A program made the position numbers and the translations under genes. Positions 45,642 to 55,787 of a stretch of 64,000 bases of DNA are shown here, in pieces. The stretch is taken from contig NZ_VDQT01000002.1 of assembly GCF_007667275.1 (NCBI RefSeq), forward strand, positions 558,001-622,000, written 5' to 3'. Under the pieces are notes generated by a model, which worked only from the letters and a program-made list of their open reading frames with translations, made no database searches and was not told the DNA's origin. Within the stretch, counting starts at the first letter, position 1, and each line of letters starts with the position of its first letter. This DNA is from Stenotrophomonas rhizophila (GTDB taxonomy: Bacteria; Pseudomonadota; Gammaproteobacteria; Xanthomonadales; Xanthomonadaceae).

Positions 45642-47576
45642 ATGCGATCCCCGTTCCTGCTGATTCCCCTGGCCGTTGCGCTTGCCGCCGGCTGCTCCAA
45701 AGAGCCCGCCGCCCCGACCGCGGCCCCCGCCGCCCAGCCGAGCGCCGACAACGCCGTGAAAGCCGCCAACCGCAGCCACGATGAGAGTTCCTACGCCGAG
45801 CCGGACAAGGTCGTCATCAAGGACCTGGCGCTGGACCTGAAGCTGGACTTCGACAGCCGGCAGATCGGCGGTACCGCCACCTACACCCTGGAGTGGAAGG
45901 ACAAGGCCGCCAAGCAGCTCGTGCTCGATACCCGCGAGCTGACCATTGAAAAGGTCGAAGCCGTGGCAGCCGATGGCAAGACCGCGCCGCTGCAGTTCGC
46001 GCTGGCCCCGGCCGACAAGGTGTTCGGCAGCAAGCTGACCATCGACGCCCCGGAACAGCCGGGCAAGGTCCTGGTGACCTACCACACCGCGCCGACCGCC
46101 TCGGGCCTGCAGTGGCTGGAGCCGTCGATGACCGAAGGCAAGCAGCTGCCCTTCATGTTCAGCCAGTCGCAGGCCATCCACGCCCGCTCCTGGGTGCCGC
46201 TGCAGGACACGCCGAGCGTGCGTTTCACCTACAGCGCGCACGTGACCTCGCGTCCGGACGTGATGGTGCTGATGAGCGCCGACAACGACCCCAAGGCAGC
46301 GCGTGACGGTGACTACACCTTCAAGATGCCGCAGCCGATTCCGTCCTACCTGCTGGCCATCGCCGCCGGTGACCTGGTATTCGAACCGATCTCCGGCCGC
46401 TCCGGCGTGTGGGCCGAACCGACCATGGTCGGCAAGGCCGCCAAGGAGTTCGAAGACACCGAGAAGATGATCGGTGCGGCCGAGAAGCTCTACGGCGAGT
46501 ATCGCTGGGGCCGCTACGACATGCTGGTGCTGCCGCCGTCGTTCCCGTTCGGCGGCATGGAGAACCCGCGCCTGACCTTCGCCACCCCGACCGTGATCGT
46601 CGGCGACAAGTCGCTGGTGTCGCTGGTCGCCCATGAGCTGGCGCACAGCTGGTCGGGCAACCTGGTGACCAACTCGAGCTGGAAGGACATCTGGCTCAAC
46701 GAAGGCTTCACCACCTACGTCCAGGGCCGCATCACCGAGGCGCTGTATGGCCAGGAGATGGCCGAGATGGAGCGCGAGATCGACCAGAACGACCTGCTCG
46801 CGGAGGTCAAGGACATGAGCCCGGCCGACCAGGCGCTGGCCCTGCCGCCGCTGACCGAACGCGACCCGGACGAAGCGCTGAGCAACGTCGCCTACGTCAA
46901 GGGTTCGTGGTTCCTGCAGTTCCTGGAGCAGCGCTTTGGCCGCGAGATCTTCGACCCGTTCCTGCGTGGCTGGTTCGATGACCACGCCTTCCAGAGCGCC
47001 AACACCGACCAGTTCGTCGAGTACCTGAAGAAGAACCTGCTGCCCAAGAAGCCCGGCGCCGTCACCGATGCCGAGCTGAAAGCATGGCTGGAAGAGCCGG
47101 GCATTCCGGCGTTCGCGGCCAAGGCGCGCTCGCGCAGCTTCAGCATCGTCGACACCGCACGTATTGCCTGGCAGGGCAGCGGCACCCTGCCGAACGCGCA
47201 GATCACCGGTGAGTGGGGTACCCAGGAGTGGGTGCACTTCATCGACGGCCTGGGCAAGACACTGCCGGTGGAGAAACTGGCCGCGCTGGACCGTGCGTAC
47301 AAGTTCACCGGTACCGCCAACGGTGAGATCGCCATGCGCTGGTACCCGCTGGCGATCCGCAGCGGCTATGCCGAAGCCAATGAAGCGGCCGGTGCGTTCA
47401 TCGAGCGCGTGGGCCGTCGCAAGCTGATCCTGCCGATCTACGCCGAACTGGTGAAGACCCCGGAAGGCCTGGCCTTCGCCAAGGCGGCCTTCGAAAAGGC
47501 CAAGCCCAGCTACCACCCGATCACCACCGCATCGGTGCAGGACATGCTGGACAAGGCGAGCCCGGCCGCACCGTAA
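45642..47576 (+). CDS. M1-family metallo-aminopeptidase, lipoprotein
   Basis: A 644-residue peptidase of the leukotriene-A4-hydrolase-like branch. Lipobox LAAGC predicts a lipid anchor, so it works in the periplasm. The substrate-N-terminus motif is GGMENP, the zinc motif HELAHSWSGNLV with the third ligand Glu in WLNEGFTTY. The C-terminal helical domain resembles ARM-like repeats. It removes N-terminal residues from peptides. A strong terminator follows. Confidence 0.93.
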   Translation: MRSPFLLIPLAVALAAGCSKEPAAPTAAPAAQPSADNAVKAANRSHDESSYAEPDKVVIKDLALDLKLDFDSRQIGGTATYTLEWKDKAAKQLVLDTRELTIEKVEAVAADGKTAPLQFALAPADKVFGSKLTIDAPEQPGKVLVTYHTAPTASGLQWLEPSMTEGKQLPFMFSQSQAIHARSWVPLQDTPSVRFTYSAHVTSRPDVMVLMSADNDPKAARDGDYTFKMPQPIPSYLLAIAAGDLVFEPISGRSGVWAEPTMVGKAAKEFEDTEKMIGAAEKLYGEYRWGRYDMLVLPPSFPFGGMENPRLTFATPTVIVGDKSLVSLVAHELAHSWSGNLVTNSSWKDIWLNEGFTTYVQGRITEALYGQEMAEMEREIDQNDLLAEVKDMSPADQALALPPLTERDPDEALSNVAYVKGSWFLQFLEQRFGREIFDPFLRGWFDDHAFQSANTDQFVEYLKKNLLPKKPGAVTDAELKAWLEEPGIPAFAAKARSRSFSIVDTARIAWQGSGTLPNAQITGEWGTQEWVHFIDGLGKTLPVEKLAALDRAYKFTGTANGEIAMRWYPLAIRSGYAEANEAAGAFIERVGRRKLILPIYAELVKTPEGLAFAKAAFEKAKPSYHPITTASVQDMLDKASPAAP

Positions 47577-47606
47577 CGGCGGTTGCAGCGCAGGATGCAT
47601 GGGAAG

Positions 47607-47634
47607 CGGCGGGGGCAACCCCGCCGTTTTTTTT
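47607..47634 (+). terminator. Intrinsic terminator after the M1 aminopeptidase gene
   Basis: CGGCGGGG-GCAA-CCCCGCCG followed by eight T: a textbook terminator. Confidence 0.95.
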
Positions 47635-47685
47635 GCGTTTGCGCTACCGGTACACTCGGAGCCGCACCCGAACCGGACTTCTGCA

Positions 47686-48417
47686 ATGAAACGACTGATC
47701 CTCGCCGCTGCCTGCGCGTTCGCCCTGGCGGCCTGCAGCAACCCGGAAGAAGAGCGCAGGGCGCAGGAGGCCGCTGCCGCCGCTGCCAAGGCACAGCAGG
47801 AAGCAAAGGCCGAAGGCGTGGCCAAGCAGTACGACATGGCCGTGGCCGCGCAGGATTGGGAGCGCGCGCGCATCCACGGTGGGTCGCTGCTGGACCAGTA
47901 CAAGGACACCGACGTGGCCGCGCGCATCGAGCCGGGCTACGCCGAGGTCAAGGCCAAGGCCGACACCGCGCGCGAGCTTCGCCGCATGCAGGGCCTGTGG
48001 CAGTACAACCAGGTGGCGGTGGGCAGCAAGGGCAACCAGGTGTCGGCCTCGATCTACAGCAGGGAGCGCGTGGACGTGGACGGCAGCGGGCCCAAGCCGG
48101 TGCAGCTGATCTTCCGCGACCATCCCGAATGGAAGCGGCACGCCTACCTGGTCCTGCAGGCCGGCGATTTCCGCTGCCCGCAGTGCACCGTCAAGGTCAC
48201 CGTGGACGACGGCAAGCCGATCAACATGGCTGCCTGGCGCCCGAAGACCGACGAGGCCATCGCCATGTTCATCACCGACCAGAAGGCGCTGTGGAAGCTC
48301 GCACGCAAGGCGAAGTCCATCAGCATCGAATTCCCGGTCAAGGCCGGCGGCACCCGCACCGCCGTCTTCGAAACCGGCGGCGTGGACGCCAGCAGGATGC
48401 CGAACTGGTGGAATTGA
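47686..48417 (+). CDS. Lipoprotein of unknown function
   Basis: A 243-residue lipoprotein (lipobox ALAAC), with an Ala/Gln/Glu-rich coiled-coil-like stretch (about 24-55) and a folded C-terminal part that has a CPQC pair (DFRCPQCTVKV), possibly redox- or metal-active. No named domain is recognised. The ATG at 47686 lies after the terminator of the preceding gene, which excludes the longer frame to 47599; a TACACT -10 candidate is at 47651-47656. Confidence 0.8.
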   Translation: MKRLILAAACAFALAACSNPEEERRAQEAAAAAAKAQQEAKAEGVAKQYDMAVAAQDWERARIHGGSLLDQYKDTDVAARIEPGYAEVKAKADTARELRRMQGLWQYNQVAVGSKGNQVSASIYSRERVDVDGSGPKPVQLIFRDHPEWKRHAYLVLQAGDFRCPQCTVKVTVDDGKPINMAAWRPKTDEAIAMFITDQKALWKLARKAKSISIEFPVKAGGTRTAVFETGGVDASRMPNWWN

Positions 48418-48434
48418 TCGCCCGGTGAAGCAGC

Positions 48435-48598
48435 GTGCCGACCAACGGTCGGCACCTACCGATATCGCACGCCCCGTACGAACCGATGTCGCGGCCCCGG
48501 TATCGCACGCTCCGTAAGAACCGATGTCCCGCCCCGGGTATCGCACGTTTCGTACGAACCGATGTCCCCCCCGGTAGGTACCGACCGTTGGTCGGTAC
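48435..48598. repeat. 38-bp tandem repeat (three units) framed by inverted SMAG elements
   Basis: SMAG copies at 48435-48459 (minus) and 48574-48598 (plus) enclose three units of 38 bp starting TATCGCACG at 48463, 48501 and 48539, each continuing with CCGTA(C/A)GAACCGATGTC and a C/G-rich spacer. Units differ at a few positions, so the array is not brand new. The 323-base interval 48418-48740 has no gene. Confidence 0.9.
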
Positions 48599-48687
48599 GG
48601 AAAGCGCCGGTCCCCCCTCTGGGGCAACAGCCCCCTTCTGTTAAGGGGGCGCGCCGAAGGCGCGGGGATAGGTGAAATGCCTCGGGG

Positions 48688-48716
48688 CCCAGGATTCGCC
48701 AAAGGCGAATCCTGGG
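48688..48716 (-). other. Perfect hairpin downstream of the PfkB kinase gene
   Basis: CCCAGGATTCGCC-AAA-GGCGAATCCTGGG, 13-bp arms. It lies next to a larger palindrome over the kinase stop codon and may end or protect the minus-strand transcript; no T-run follows. Confidence 0.75.
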
Positions 48717-48783
48717 CGAGCAGTTCAACCAGCAGTTCGATTACGCGCTCAGCGCGTAACCGAACTGCTGTTTGAACTGCTCG
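48717..48783. repeat. 67-bp quasi-palindrome over the PfkB kinase stop codon
   Basis: Arms 48717-48749 and 48751-48783 pair at 31 of 33 positions about a single central base. The right arm is coding (the last codons of the kinase, ending GYALSA), the TAA lies in the left arm, and the rest of the left arm mirrors the coding end as 3' untranslated DNA. Confidence 0.93.
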
Positions 48784-49679
48784 TTGAACTCATCAAAGGT
48801 GAACCGCTGGTTCTGCGTGCCCGGGTGCTCGACCTTCAGCGCACCCATCAGGTTGCCCATGCGGCCGATGGTCAGCCAGTCGTAGCCCTTCTCGATGCCG
48901 TAGATCAGGCCGGCGCGGAAGGCGTCACCACAGCCGGTCGGATCCACCACGCGGCGTTCGTGCGCCGGCGGGATGTCGTAGGTCTTTTCCGGGGTATGGA
49001 TCACCGCGCCCTTCGGGCCGCGGGTGGTGATGTAGGCCTTGACCCGGCTCACGATTTCCTTTTCGTCCCAGCCGGTACGCTCCTGCAGCAGGTTGGACTC
49101 GTAGTCGTTGACCACCACGTAGTCGGCCTGCTCGATGAAGGTGCGCAGCTCCGGCCCATTGAACAGCGGCATCGCCTGGCCCGGGTCGAAGATGAACGGC
49201 ACGCCGGCGTCGAAGAACTCCTGCGAGTTCTGGATCATGCCTTCACGGCCGTCCGGGCCGACCAGGCCCAGGGTCACCCCCGGCACGTCCTTCACGTGGT
49301 TTTCGTAGGAGCGCATCATCGCGCCCGGATGGAAGGCGGTGATCTGGTTGTTGTCGTGGTCGGTGGTGATGAAGGCCTGCGGGGTGAACAGTTCGTCGAT
49401 CACCTTGACCCGGCTCAGGTCGATGCCCAGGCCCTGGAAATACTCGCGATACGGGCCGAAATCCGATCCCACCGTGCCCATCGGGATCGGGTCGCCACCC
49501 AGCAGGTGCAGGTTATAGGCGATGTTGCCGGCGCAGCCACCGAACTCGCGGCGCATGCGCGGCACCAGGAACGACACGTTCAGGATGTGCACCTTGTCCG
49601 GCAGGATGTGATTCTTGAACTGGTCCGGGAACACCATGATGGTGTCGAAGGCAAGAGAACCACAGATCAAAGCGGACAT
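48741..49679 (-). CDS. PfkB-family carbohydrate kinase, adenosine kinase-like
   Basis: A 312-residue sugar/nucleoside kinase. The substrate-binding FGGCAGNIAYNLHLLGG and the catalytic anion-hole motif VVDPTGCGDAFRAGL (Asp as base) are clear. Its opening (SALICGSLAFDTIMVFPDQF) is like that of bacterial adenosine kinases; ribokinase-type substrates are also possible. The final codons lie in a 67-bp palindrome that encloses the stop. Confidence 0.88.
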   Translation of the reverse strand: MSALICGSLAFDTIMVFPDQFKNHILPDKVHILNVSFLVPRMRREFGGCAGNIAYNLHLLGGDPIPMGTVGSDFGPYREYFQGLGIDLSRVKVIDELFTPQAFITTDHDNNQITAFHPGAMMRSYENHVKDVPGVTLGLVGPDGREGMIQNSQEFFDAGVPFIFDPGQAMPLFNGPELRTFIEQADYVVVNDYESNLLQERTGWDEKEIVSRVKAYITTRGPKGAVIHTPEKTYDIPPAHERRVVDPTGCGDAFRAGLIYGIEKGYDWLTIGRMGNLMGALKVEHPGTQNQRFTFDEFNEQFKQQFGYALSA

Positions 49680-49815
49680 CGATTAAGGCCTATGCGAATG
49701 GGGTTTGAGGCCCGCCGGGCGGGCAACGAAACGGCGCCCGGAGGCGCCCAATGGCGCAAAGGTTAACGGGTGCGGCGCCGCAGGGCCAGAACCCCGGCTG
49801 TCCGGATTCGGCTGA

Positions 49816-51000
<1,185 letters not shown>

Positions 51001-51132
51001 GTCGTACCGTTGCGGTTCCGTGGACGCGCCCCTGCGGCGTGATGCCCGCTGCGTGCCTGCCACGCGGGGCATCGCAGCGCCGGGGCGTTGTCGCATCCCG
51101 TCGTCCCCTTCCTTGAACCCTCGAAACGCCTC

Positions 51133-52131
51133 GTGCCGCCTTACGCCGGTCCTCCCGTAGCCTCCCGCCAGGGCGATGCCAGCAGCCCGCTGCGGCTGCT
51201 CGCCTACCTGGCCCTGGCCATCACCCTGATCGTGCTCGACGACCAGGCCGGCTGGCTGGCGCGCGCCCGCGCGCAGGCCAACGTGCTGGTGCAGCCGGTG
51301 TGGGCGCTGGCCGGCCTGCCGGGCCGGCTGGGCACCCAGGTCAAGGACAACGCGGCCAGCCATGGCCAGCTGGTGGATGAGAACCGCGAACTGCGCAACC
51401 AGCTGCTGATCGCCAATGCGCGGCTGACCCGCCTGCAGACCGCTGCGCTGGACAACGCCCAGCTGCGCGAACTGCTCAACGTGGCCGAGCGCAGCGGGCT
51501 GGACGTGCAGCTGGCGCCGATCCTGGACATCGACCTGGATCCGGTGAAGCAGCGCCTGGTGCTGGCCGCCGGCAGCCGCGACGGCGTGCACCTGGGCCAG
51601 GCGGTGATCGACGCCGGCGGGCTGATGGGGCAGGTGATCGCCACCACCGGCAGCACCGCCACCGTGCTGCTGCTCACCGACCCCGACCACGCGGTGCCGG
51701 TCACCGTGGCCCGCAACGGCGTGCGCCTGATCGTGTACGGCCGCGGCGATACCCTGGAACTGCGTGACATTCCGCTCAGCGCCGGCGTCGAAGTAGGCGA
51801 TGAGATCGTCACCTCCGGGTTGGGCGGCCGTTTCCCGGCCGGCTTCCCGGTCGGCAAAATCACCGCCCTGCGCCCCGACGACACCCACGCCTTCCTGGTC
51901 GGCCAGCTGGACCCGGCAGCCAAGCTCGACCGCGGCCGCGACGTGCTGCTGCTCCGACCGGGTGCCGCGATCCGGATCCCGCCCAACCTCCAGCTTTCCG
52001 ACAGTACGGGCGGACCGGCAGCGTCTGCACCTGCGTCACCGGTAGCGCCGACTGTTAGTCGGCCCACGGAAACCGTGCCACAAGCGACCCAACCCGCACC
52101 CCAGCCATCCCCGACGGAACCCACCCGATGA
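51133..52131 (+). CDS. mreC: Rod shape-determining protein MreC
   Basis: A 332-residue inner-membrane protein with one helix (about 20-38), a coiled coil (LVDENRELRNQLLIANARLTRLQ) and the beta-rich periplasmic part that links MreB to PBP2 and RodA. The start is probably GTG 51133 (MPPYAGPPVASRQ); the upstream TTG at 51088 is less likely. The Pro/Ala-rich tail contains a SMAG-like element translated as part of the protein (52042-52063). It overlaps mreD by ATGA. Confidence 0.92.
   Translation: MPPYAGPPVASRQGDASSPLRLLAYLALAITLIVLDDQAGWLARARAQANVLVQPVWALAGLPGRLGTQVKDNAASHGQLVDENRELRNQLLIANARLTRLQTAALDNAQLRELLNVAERSGLDVQLAPILDIDLDPVKQRLVLAAGSRDGVHLGQAVIDAGGLMGQVIATTGSTATVLLLTDPDHAVPVTVARNGVRLIVYGRGDTLELRDIPLSAGVEVGDEIVTSGLGGRFPAGFPVGKITALRPDDTHAFLVGQLDPAAKLDRGRDVLLLRPGAAIRIPPNLQLSDSTGGPAASAPASPVAPTVSRPTETVPQATQPAPQPSPTEPTR
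52042..52063 (+). repeat. SMAG-like element inside the mreC coding region
   Basis: GTAGCGCCGACTGTTAGTCG... has the GTAG head and the GCCGACT/AGTCGGC hairpin. In the mreC frame the head is read as GG-TAG-C in a harmless phase, giving PVAPTVSRPT. Confidence 0.7.
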
Positions 52132-52613
52132 GCCGCCTGCGCGACAAACCGTGGGTGCTCCCGGTCAGCATCGTGCTGGCGCTGTTGCTGGGCCTGCTGC
52201 CGTTGCCCGAACTGCTGCAGCCGCTGCGCCCCTACTGGCTGGCGCTGGTGCTGGCATACTGGGTGATCGAAGCCCCGGACCGGGTCGGCCTGGGCGTGGC
52301 GTTCATCTGCGGCGTGATCGCCGACCTGCTGTATGGCGGGGTGCTGGGCGAACAGGCGCTGCGGCTGGTCATGCTCACCTTCATCCTGCAGCGCTTCCGC
52401 GCGCGCATCCGCTTCTTCCCGATGTCGCAGCAGGTGCTGGCGATCGGCGGCCTGCTGTTCAACGACCGCATCGTCAGCGCAGTGGTCCACATCGCGGTCG
52501 GTGAACCGACCCTGCCCTGGTCGTACTGGTGGGCGCCGCTGCTGGGCATGGGCCTGTGGCCGCTGGTGTTCGTGCTGCTCGACGCGGTCCGCTTCGGACG
52601 ACGCGGGCGCTGA
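52128..52613 (+). CDS. mreD: Rod shape-determining protein MreD
   Basis: A 161-residue inner-membrane protein with about five helices (VLPVSIVLALLLGLLPLP; YWLALVLAYWVIEAP; GLGVAFICGVIADLLYGG; and two more). It is poorly conserved in sequence but fits in length, topology and position between mreC and the PBP2 gene, overlapping the former by four bases and preceding the latter by one. Confidence 0.93.
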   Translation: MSRLRDKPWVLPVSIVLALLLGLLPLPELLQPLRPYWLALVLAYWVIEAPDRVGLGVAFICGVIADLLYGGVLGEQALRLVMLTFILQRFRARIRFFPMSQQVLAIGGLLFNDRIVSAVVHIAVGEPTLPWSYWWAPLLGMGLWPLVFVLLDAVRFGRRGR

Positions 52614-52614
52614 C

Positions 52615-54678
52615 ATGTACGTGCGCCGCCAGGCCAAGAACCCCCACGCCGAGGCCGAACAGTTCCGGCGCCGCGCCGCGCTGGGCTTCCTGGGCGTGCT
52701 GGTCTGCCTGATCGGCCTGGGCGGCTGGTACTTCAAGCTGCAGGTGCTCGACCACGACATCTACGCCACCCGCTCCGAGGCCAACCGGATCAAACCGCGG
52801 CCGGTGGTGCCCGGTCGCGGCATGATCTACGACCGCAACGGGCGCCTGCTGGCCGAGAACGTGCCCGCGTTCCGGCTCGACATCACCCCGGACAAGGTCA
52901 AGGACATGGACGCCACCCTGGCCGGGCTGGCGAAGATCCTGGCCCTCAGCCCGGAAGACATCGAGACCTTCAACAGGTCGCGCAAGGCGCGCCGCAGTTT
53001 CCTGCCGGTGACGCTGAAGCTGCGCGTGACCGACGAGGAAATGGCGCGCTTCGCGGTCGACCGCTGGCGCTACCCGGGGGTCGAGCTGGAGCCGTACCTG
53101 ACCCGGCGTTACCCCTACGGCGACCTGTTCGCGCACGTCATCGGCTACGTCGGCCGGGTCGATGACAAGGACCTGGAGATGCTGGGCGAGGGCAATGCCG
53201 CGCTGACCCACATCGGCAAGTCCGGGCTGGAGCGCTATTACGAGACGCAGCTGCGCGGCAAGGTCGGCTACGAGCAGGTCGAAACCAACGTGCAGGGCCG
53301 TGCCATCCGCACCATCGGCCGCGTCCCGGCGCAGTCCGGCAGCGACCTGCGCCTGTCCATCGACGCCGACCTGCAGCGCGCGATGGTCGCCGCGTTCGGC
53401 GAATTCGAAGGCTCGGCGGTGGCGATGGATCCGCGTACCGGCGAGATCCTGGCCATGGTCAGCCTGCCGTCGTACGACCCCAACCTGTTCGTCAACGGCA
53501 TCTCGCACACCGACTTCAAGGCGCTCAACGACAACCCGTCGCGCCCGCAGTTCAACCGCCTGGTGCTGGGTGGGGTGGCGCCCGGTTCGACGATCAAGCC
53601 GCTGATCGGCCTGGCCGGGCTGGACAGCGGCACCCGCCGCCCCGAAGACCGGATCTACTCCAGCGGCATGTTCTACCTGCCGGGCACCTCGCGCGGCTGG
53701 GGCGACGCCAACCGCAGCGGCCACGGCTGGACCGACCTGCGCAAGTCGATCACCCAGTCGGTCAACACCTATTACTACAAGCTCGCCCTGGACATGGGGA
53801 TCGAGAAGTTCGACCACTACATGGGCTACTACGGCTTCGGCCAGCCGACCGGGATCGACCTGACCGGTGAGATCGGCGGGATCCTGCCGTCGCCGCAGAA
53901 CAAGGCGAAGTCGCGGAAGGAACGCTGGTACCCCGGCGACACCGTCAACGTCAGCATCGGCCAGGGCGACTGGAAGGTCACCCCGCTGCAGCTGGTGCAT
54001 GGCGTGGGCGGCATCGGCGACGGCCAGCTGCGCACCCCGCACCTGGTGATGCAGCAGCGCGAAGGCTTCGACGCCGACTGGGTGGCCACGCCGGCCGGCG
54101 CCAGCAAGCCGGTCAGCCCCAGTCCCGGCAACCTGCAGGCCGTGCGCGAAGGCATGATGGGGACCATGCGCCCCGGCGGCAGCGGCGCCCGCGCCGCGGC
54201 CGGCGCGCCGTACACCATCGCCGGCAAGACCGGCACCGCGCAGGTGATCAGCCGCCGCGGTACCGCTGCGGTGAATCCCAAGAGCCTGCCCATGCACCTG
54301 CGGCACCGTTCGCTGTTCGTGGGCTTTGCCCCGGCCGAGAACCCGGTGATCGCGCTGGCCATTGCGGTCGAAGGTGGCGGTTACGGCGGTTCGGCGGCGG
54401 CGCCGATCGCACGCAAGCTGTTCGACGCCTGGCTGCTGGGCAAGATGCCCGAAGGCATGGAGCCGCTGGACAGCGCGCGCGGTACCACCGCGATCGGCAT
54501 CACCGCGGTCGAAGGCGACAGCACCGCGCGCGAGGCCGGCGACATCGCCGCCGCGGCGCTGGACGGGGTGCCGGTGCAGGTCGGCGTGCCCGAACCGGTC
54601 CCGGCGCCCGTCCCCGTGCCCGGCACGCCCCTGGCACCTGCTGCCGCCCCCCCGACGCCACCGGAGCGCACCCGATGA
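52615..54678 (+). CDS. mrdA: Penicillin-binding protein 2 (peptidoglycan transpeptidase)
   Basis: A 687-residue class B PBP with an N-terminal anchor (about 25-45). The PBP dimer domain is followed by the transpeptidase domain with Ser in APGSTIKPLIGL, SVN in TQSVNTYYYK and KTG in AGKTGTAQVIS. It forms the elongasome pair with RodA. The last 70 or so residues are Pro/Ala/Val-rich and not part of the catalytic fold. The ATG at 52615 follows the mreD stop by one base. Confidence 0.96.
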   Translation: MYVRRQAKNPHAEAEQFRRRAALGFLGVLVCLIGLGGWYFKLQVLDHDIYATRSEANRIKPRPVVPGRGMIYDRNGRLLAENVPAFRLDITPDKVKDMDATLAGLAKILALSPEDIETFNRSRKARRSFLPVTLKLRVTDEEMARFAVDRWRYPGVELEPYLTRRYPYGDLFAHVIGYVGRVDDKDLEMLGEGNAALTHIGKSGLERYYETQLRGKVGYEQVETNVQGRAIRTIGRVPAQSGSDLRLSIDADLQRAMVAAFGEFEGSAVAMDPRTGEILAMVSLPSYDPNLFVNGISHTDFKALNDNPSRPQFNRLVLGGVAPGSTIKPLIGLAGLDSGTRRPEDRIYSSGMFYLPGTSRGWGDANRSGHGWTDLRKSITQSVNTYYYKLALDMGIEKFDHYMGYYGFGQPTGIDLTGEIGGILPSPQNKAKSRKERWYPGDTVNVSIGQGDWKVTPLQLVHGVGGIGDGQLRTPHLVMQQREGFDADWVATPAGASKPVSPSPGNLQAVREGMMGTMRPGGSGARAAAGAPYTIAGKTGTAQVISRRGTAAVNPKSLPMHLRHRSLFVGFAPAENPVIALAIAVEGGGYGGSAAAPIARKLFDAWLLGKMPEGMEPLDSARGTTAIGITAVEGDSTAREAGDIAAAALDGVPVQVGVPEPVPAPVPVPGTPLAPAAAPPTPPERTR

Positions 54679-55787
54679 AGGTGTTCCTGCGCTGGGCGAC
54701 CGACATGGCCGTCCGTTTCTGCAGCACTCTGGACTGGGTGCTGTGCCTGGCCCTGGGCGCGCTGATGCTGATCGGCCTGTCGGTGCTCAAGAGTGCCGGT
54801 GGCGACGGTCTGGTGTATGCGCAGGCCGCGCGATTCGGCGTGGGCCTGGTCGCGCTGTGGTTGATTTCGCGGGCGTCGATCCTGCGCATCCGCTCGGCCA
54901 CGCCGTTGATCTATGCGATCTCGATGATTCCGCTGCTGGCGGTGTTCGTGCTCGGCACCGGAAAGTACGGCCGCCAGTGGCTGGACCTGAAACTGTTCTA
55001 CCTGCAGCCGGCCGAACTGCTCAAGGTCAGCCTGCCGATGATGGTGGCCTGGTACCTGCACCGCATGCCGCTGCCGCCGCGCTTCAATACCGTGCTGGTC
55101 AGCGCGGTGATCATCGGCGTGCCGACCGGGCTGGTGATGCTGCAGCCGGACTTTGGCACCGGCGTGCTGATCGCGGCCAGCGGTGCCTTCGTGCTGCTGC
55201 TGGCCGGCCTGCCCTGGTGGTGGGTGGGCGTAGCGGTGGGCGGCGTTGCCGCGGCCGCGCCCGTGGCCTGGATCTGGCTGCTGCGGCCGTACCAGAAGGA
55301 CCGCATCATGATGTTCCTGGACCCCGAAAGCGACGCGCTGGGGGCGGGTTGGAACATCATCCAGTCCAAGATCGCCATCGGGTCCGGTGGCCTGGATGGC
55401 AAGGGCTGGGGGCAGGGCTCGCAGTCGCACCTGAACTTCATTCCCGAGCAGACCACCGACTTCGCCTTCTCCGTGCTCAGCGAGGAATTTGGCTGGATCG
55501 GCGTGGCCACCGTGCTGGCCCTGTACCTGGTGGTGATCGGGCGCTGCCTGTGGATCGCGTCGCAGTCGCGCGACTCGTACTCGCGCCTGCTGGCCGGGGC
55601 CACCGGCCTGGCCTTCTTCGTGTATGTGCTGGTCAACGGCGGCATGATCTCCGGCCTGCTGCCGGTGGTGGGCGTGCCGATGCCCCTGATCAGCTATGGC
55701 GGCACTTCGGCGGTTTCGCTGCTGGCCGGGTTCGGCCTGGTGATGGCGGCGCGCAGCCACAACCCGGTGCACGGCGGCTACAGCTGA
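54675..55787 (+). CDS. rodA: Rod shape-determining protein RodA (SEDS glycosyltransferase)
   Basis: A 370-residue SEDS protein with ten helices that polymerises lipid II during elongation. The SEDS hallmarks are LQPAELLKVSLPMMVAWYLH (with the catalytic Asp region QPDFGTG further on) and GVPMPLISYGGTSAVSLLAGFGL near the end. It overlaps mrdA by four bases. Confidence 0.96.
   Translation: MKVFLRWATDMAVRFCSTLDWVLCLALGALMLIGLSVLKSAGGDGLVYAQAARFGVGLVALWLISRASILRIRSATPLIYAISMIPLLAVFVLGTGKYGRQWLDLKLFYLQPAELLKVSLPMMVAWYLHRMPLPPRFNTVLVSAVIIGVPTGLVMLQPDFGTGVLIAASGAFVLLLAGLPWWWVGVAVGGVAAAAPVAWIWLLRPYQKDRIMMFLDPESDALGAGWNIIQSKIAIGSGGLDGKGWGQGSQSHLNFIPEQTTDFAFSVLSEEFGWIGVATVLALYLVVIGRCLWIASQSRDSYSRLLAGATGLAFFVYVLVNGGMISGLLPVVGVPMPLISYGGTSAVSLLAGFGLVMAARSHNPVHGGYS

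Noticed and set aside
48463-48573. Possible CRISPR array
   Set aside because: The three 38-bp units are directly adjacent with no unique spacers and no cas genes nearby; it is a simple tandem repeat.
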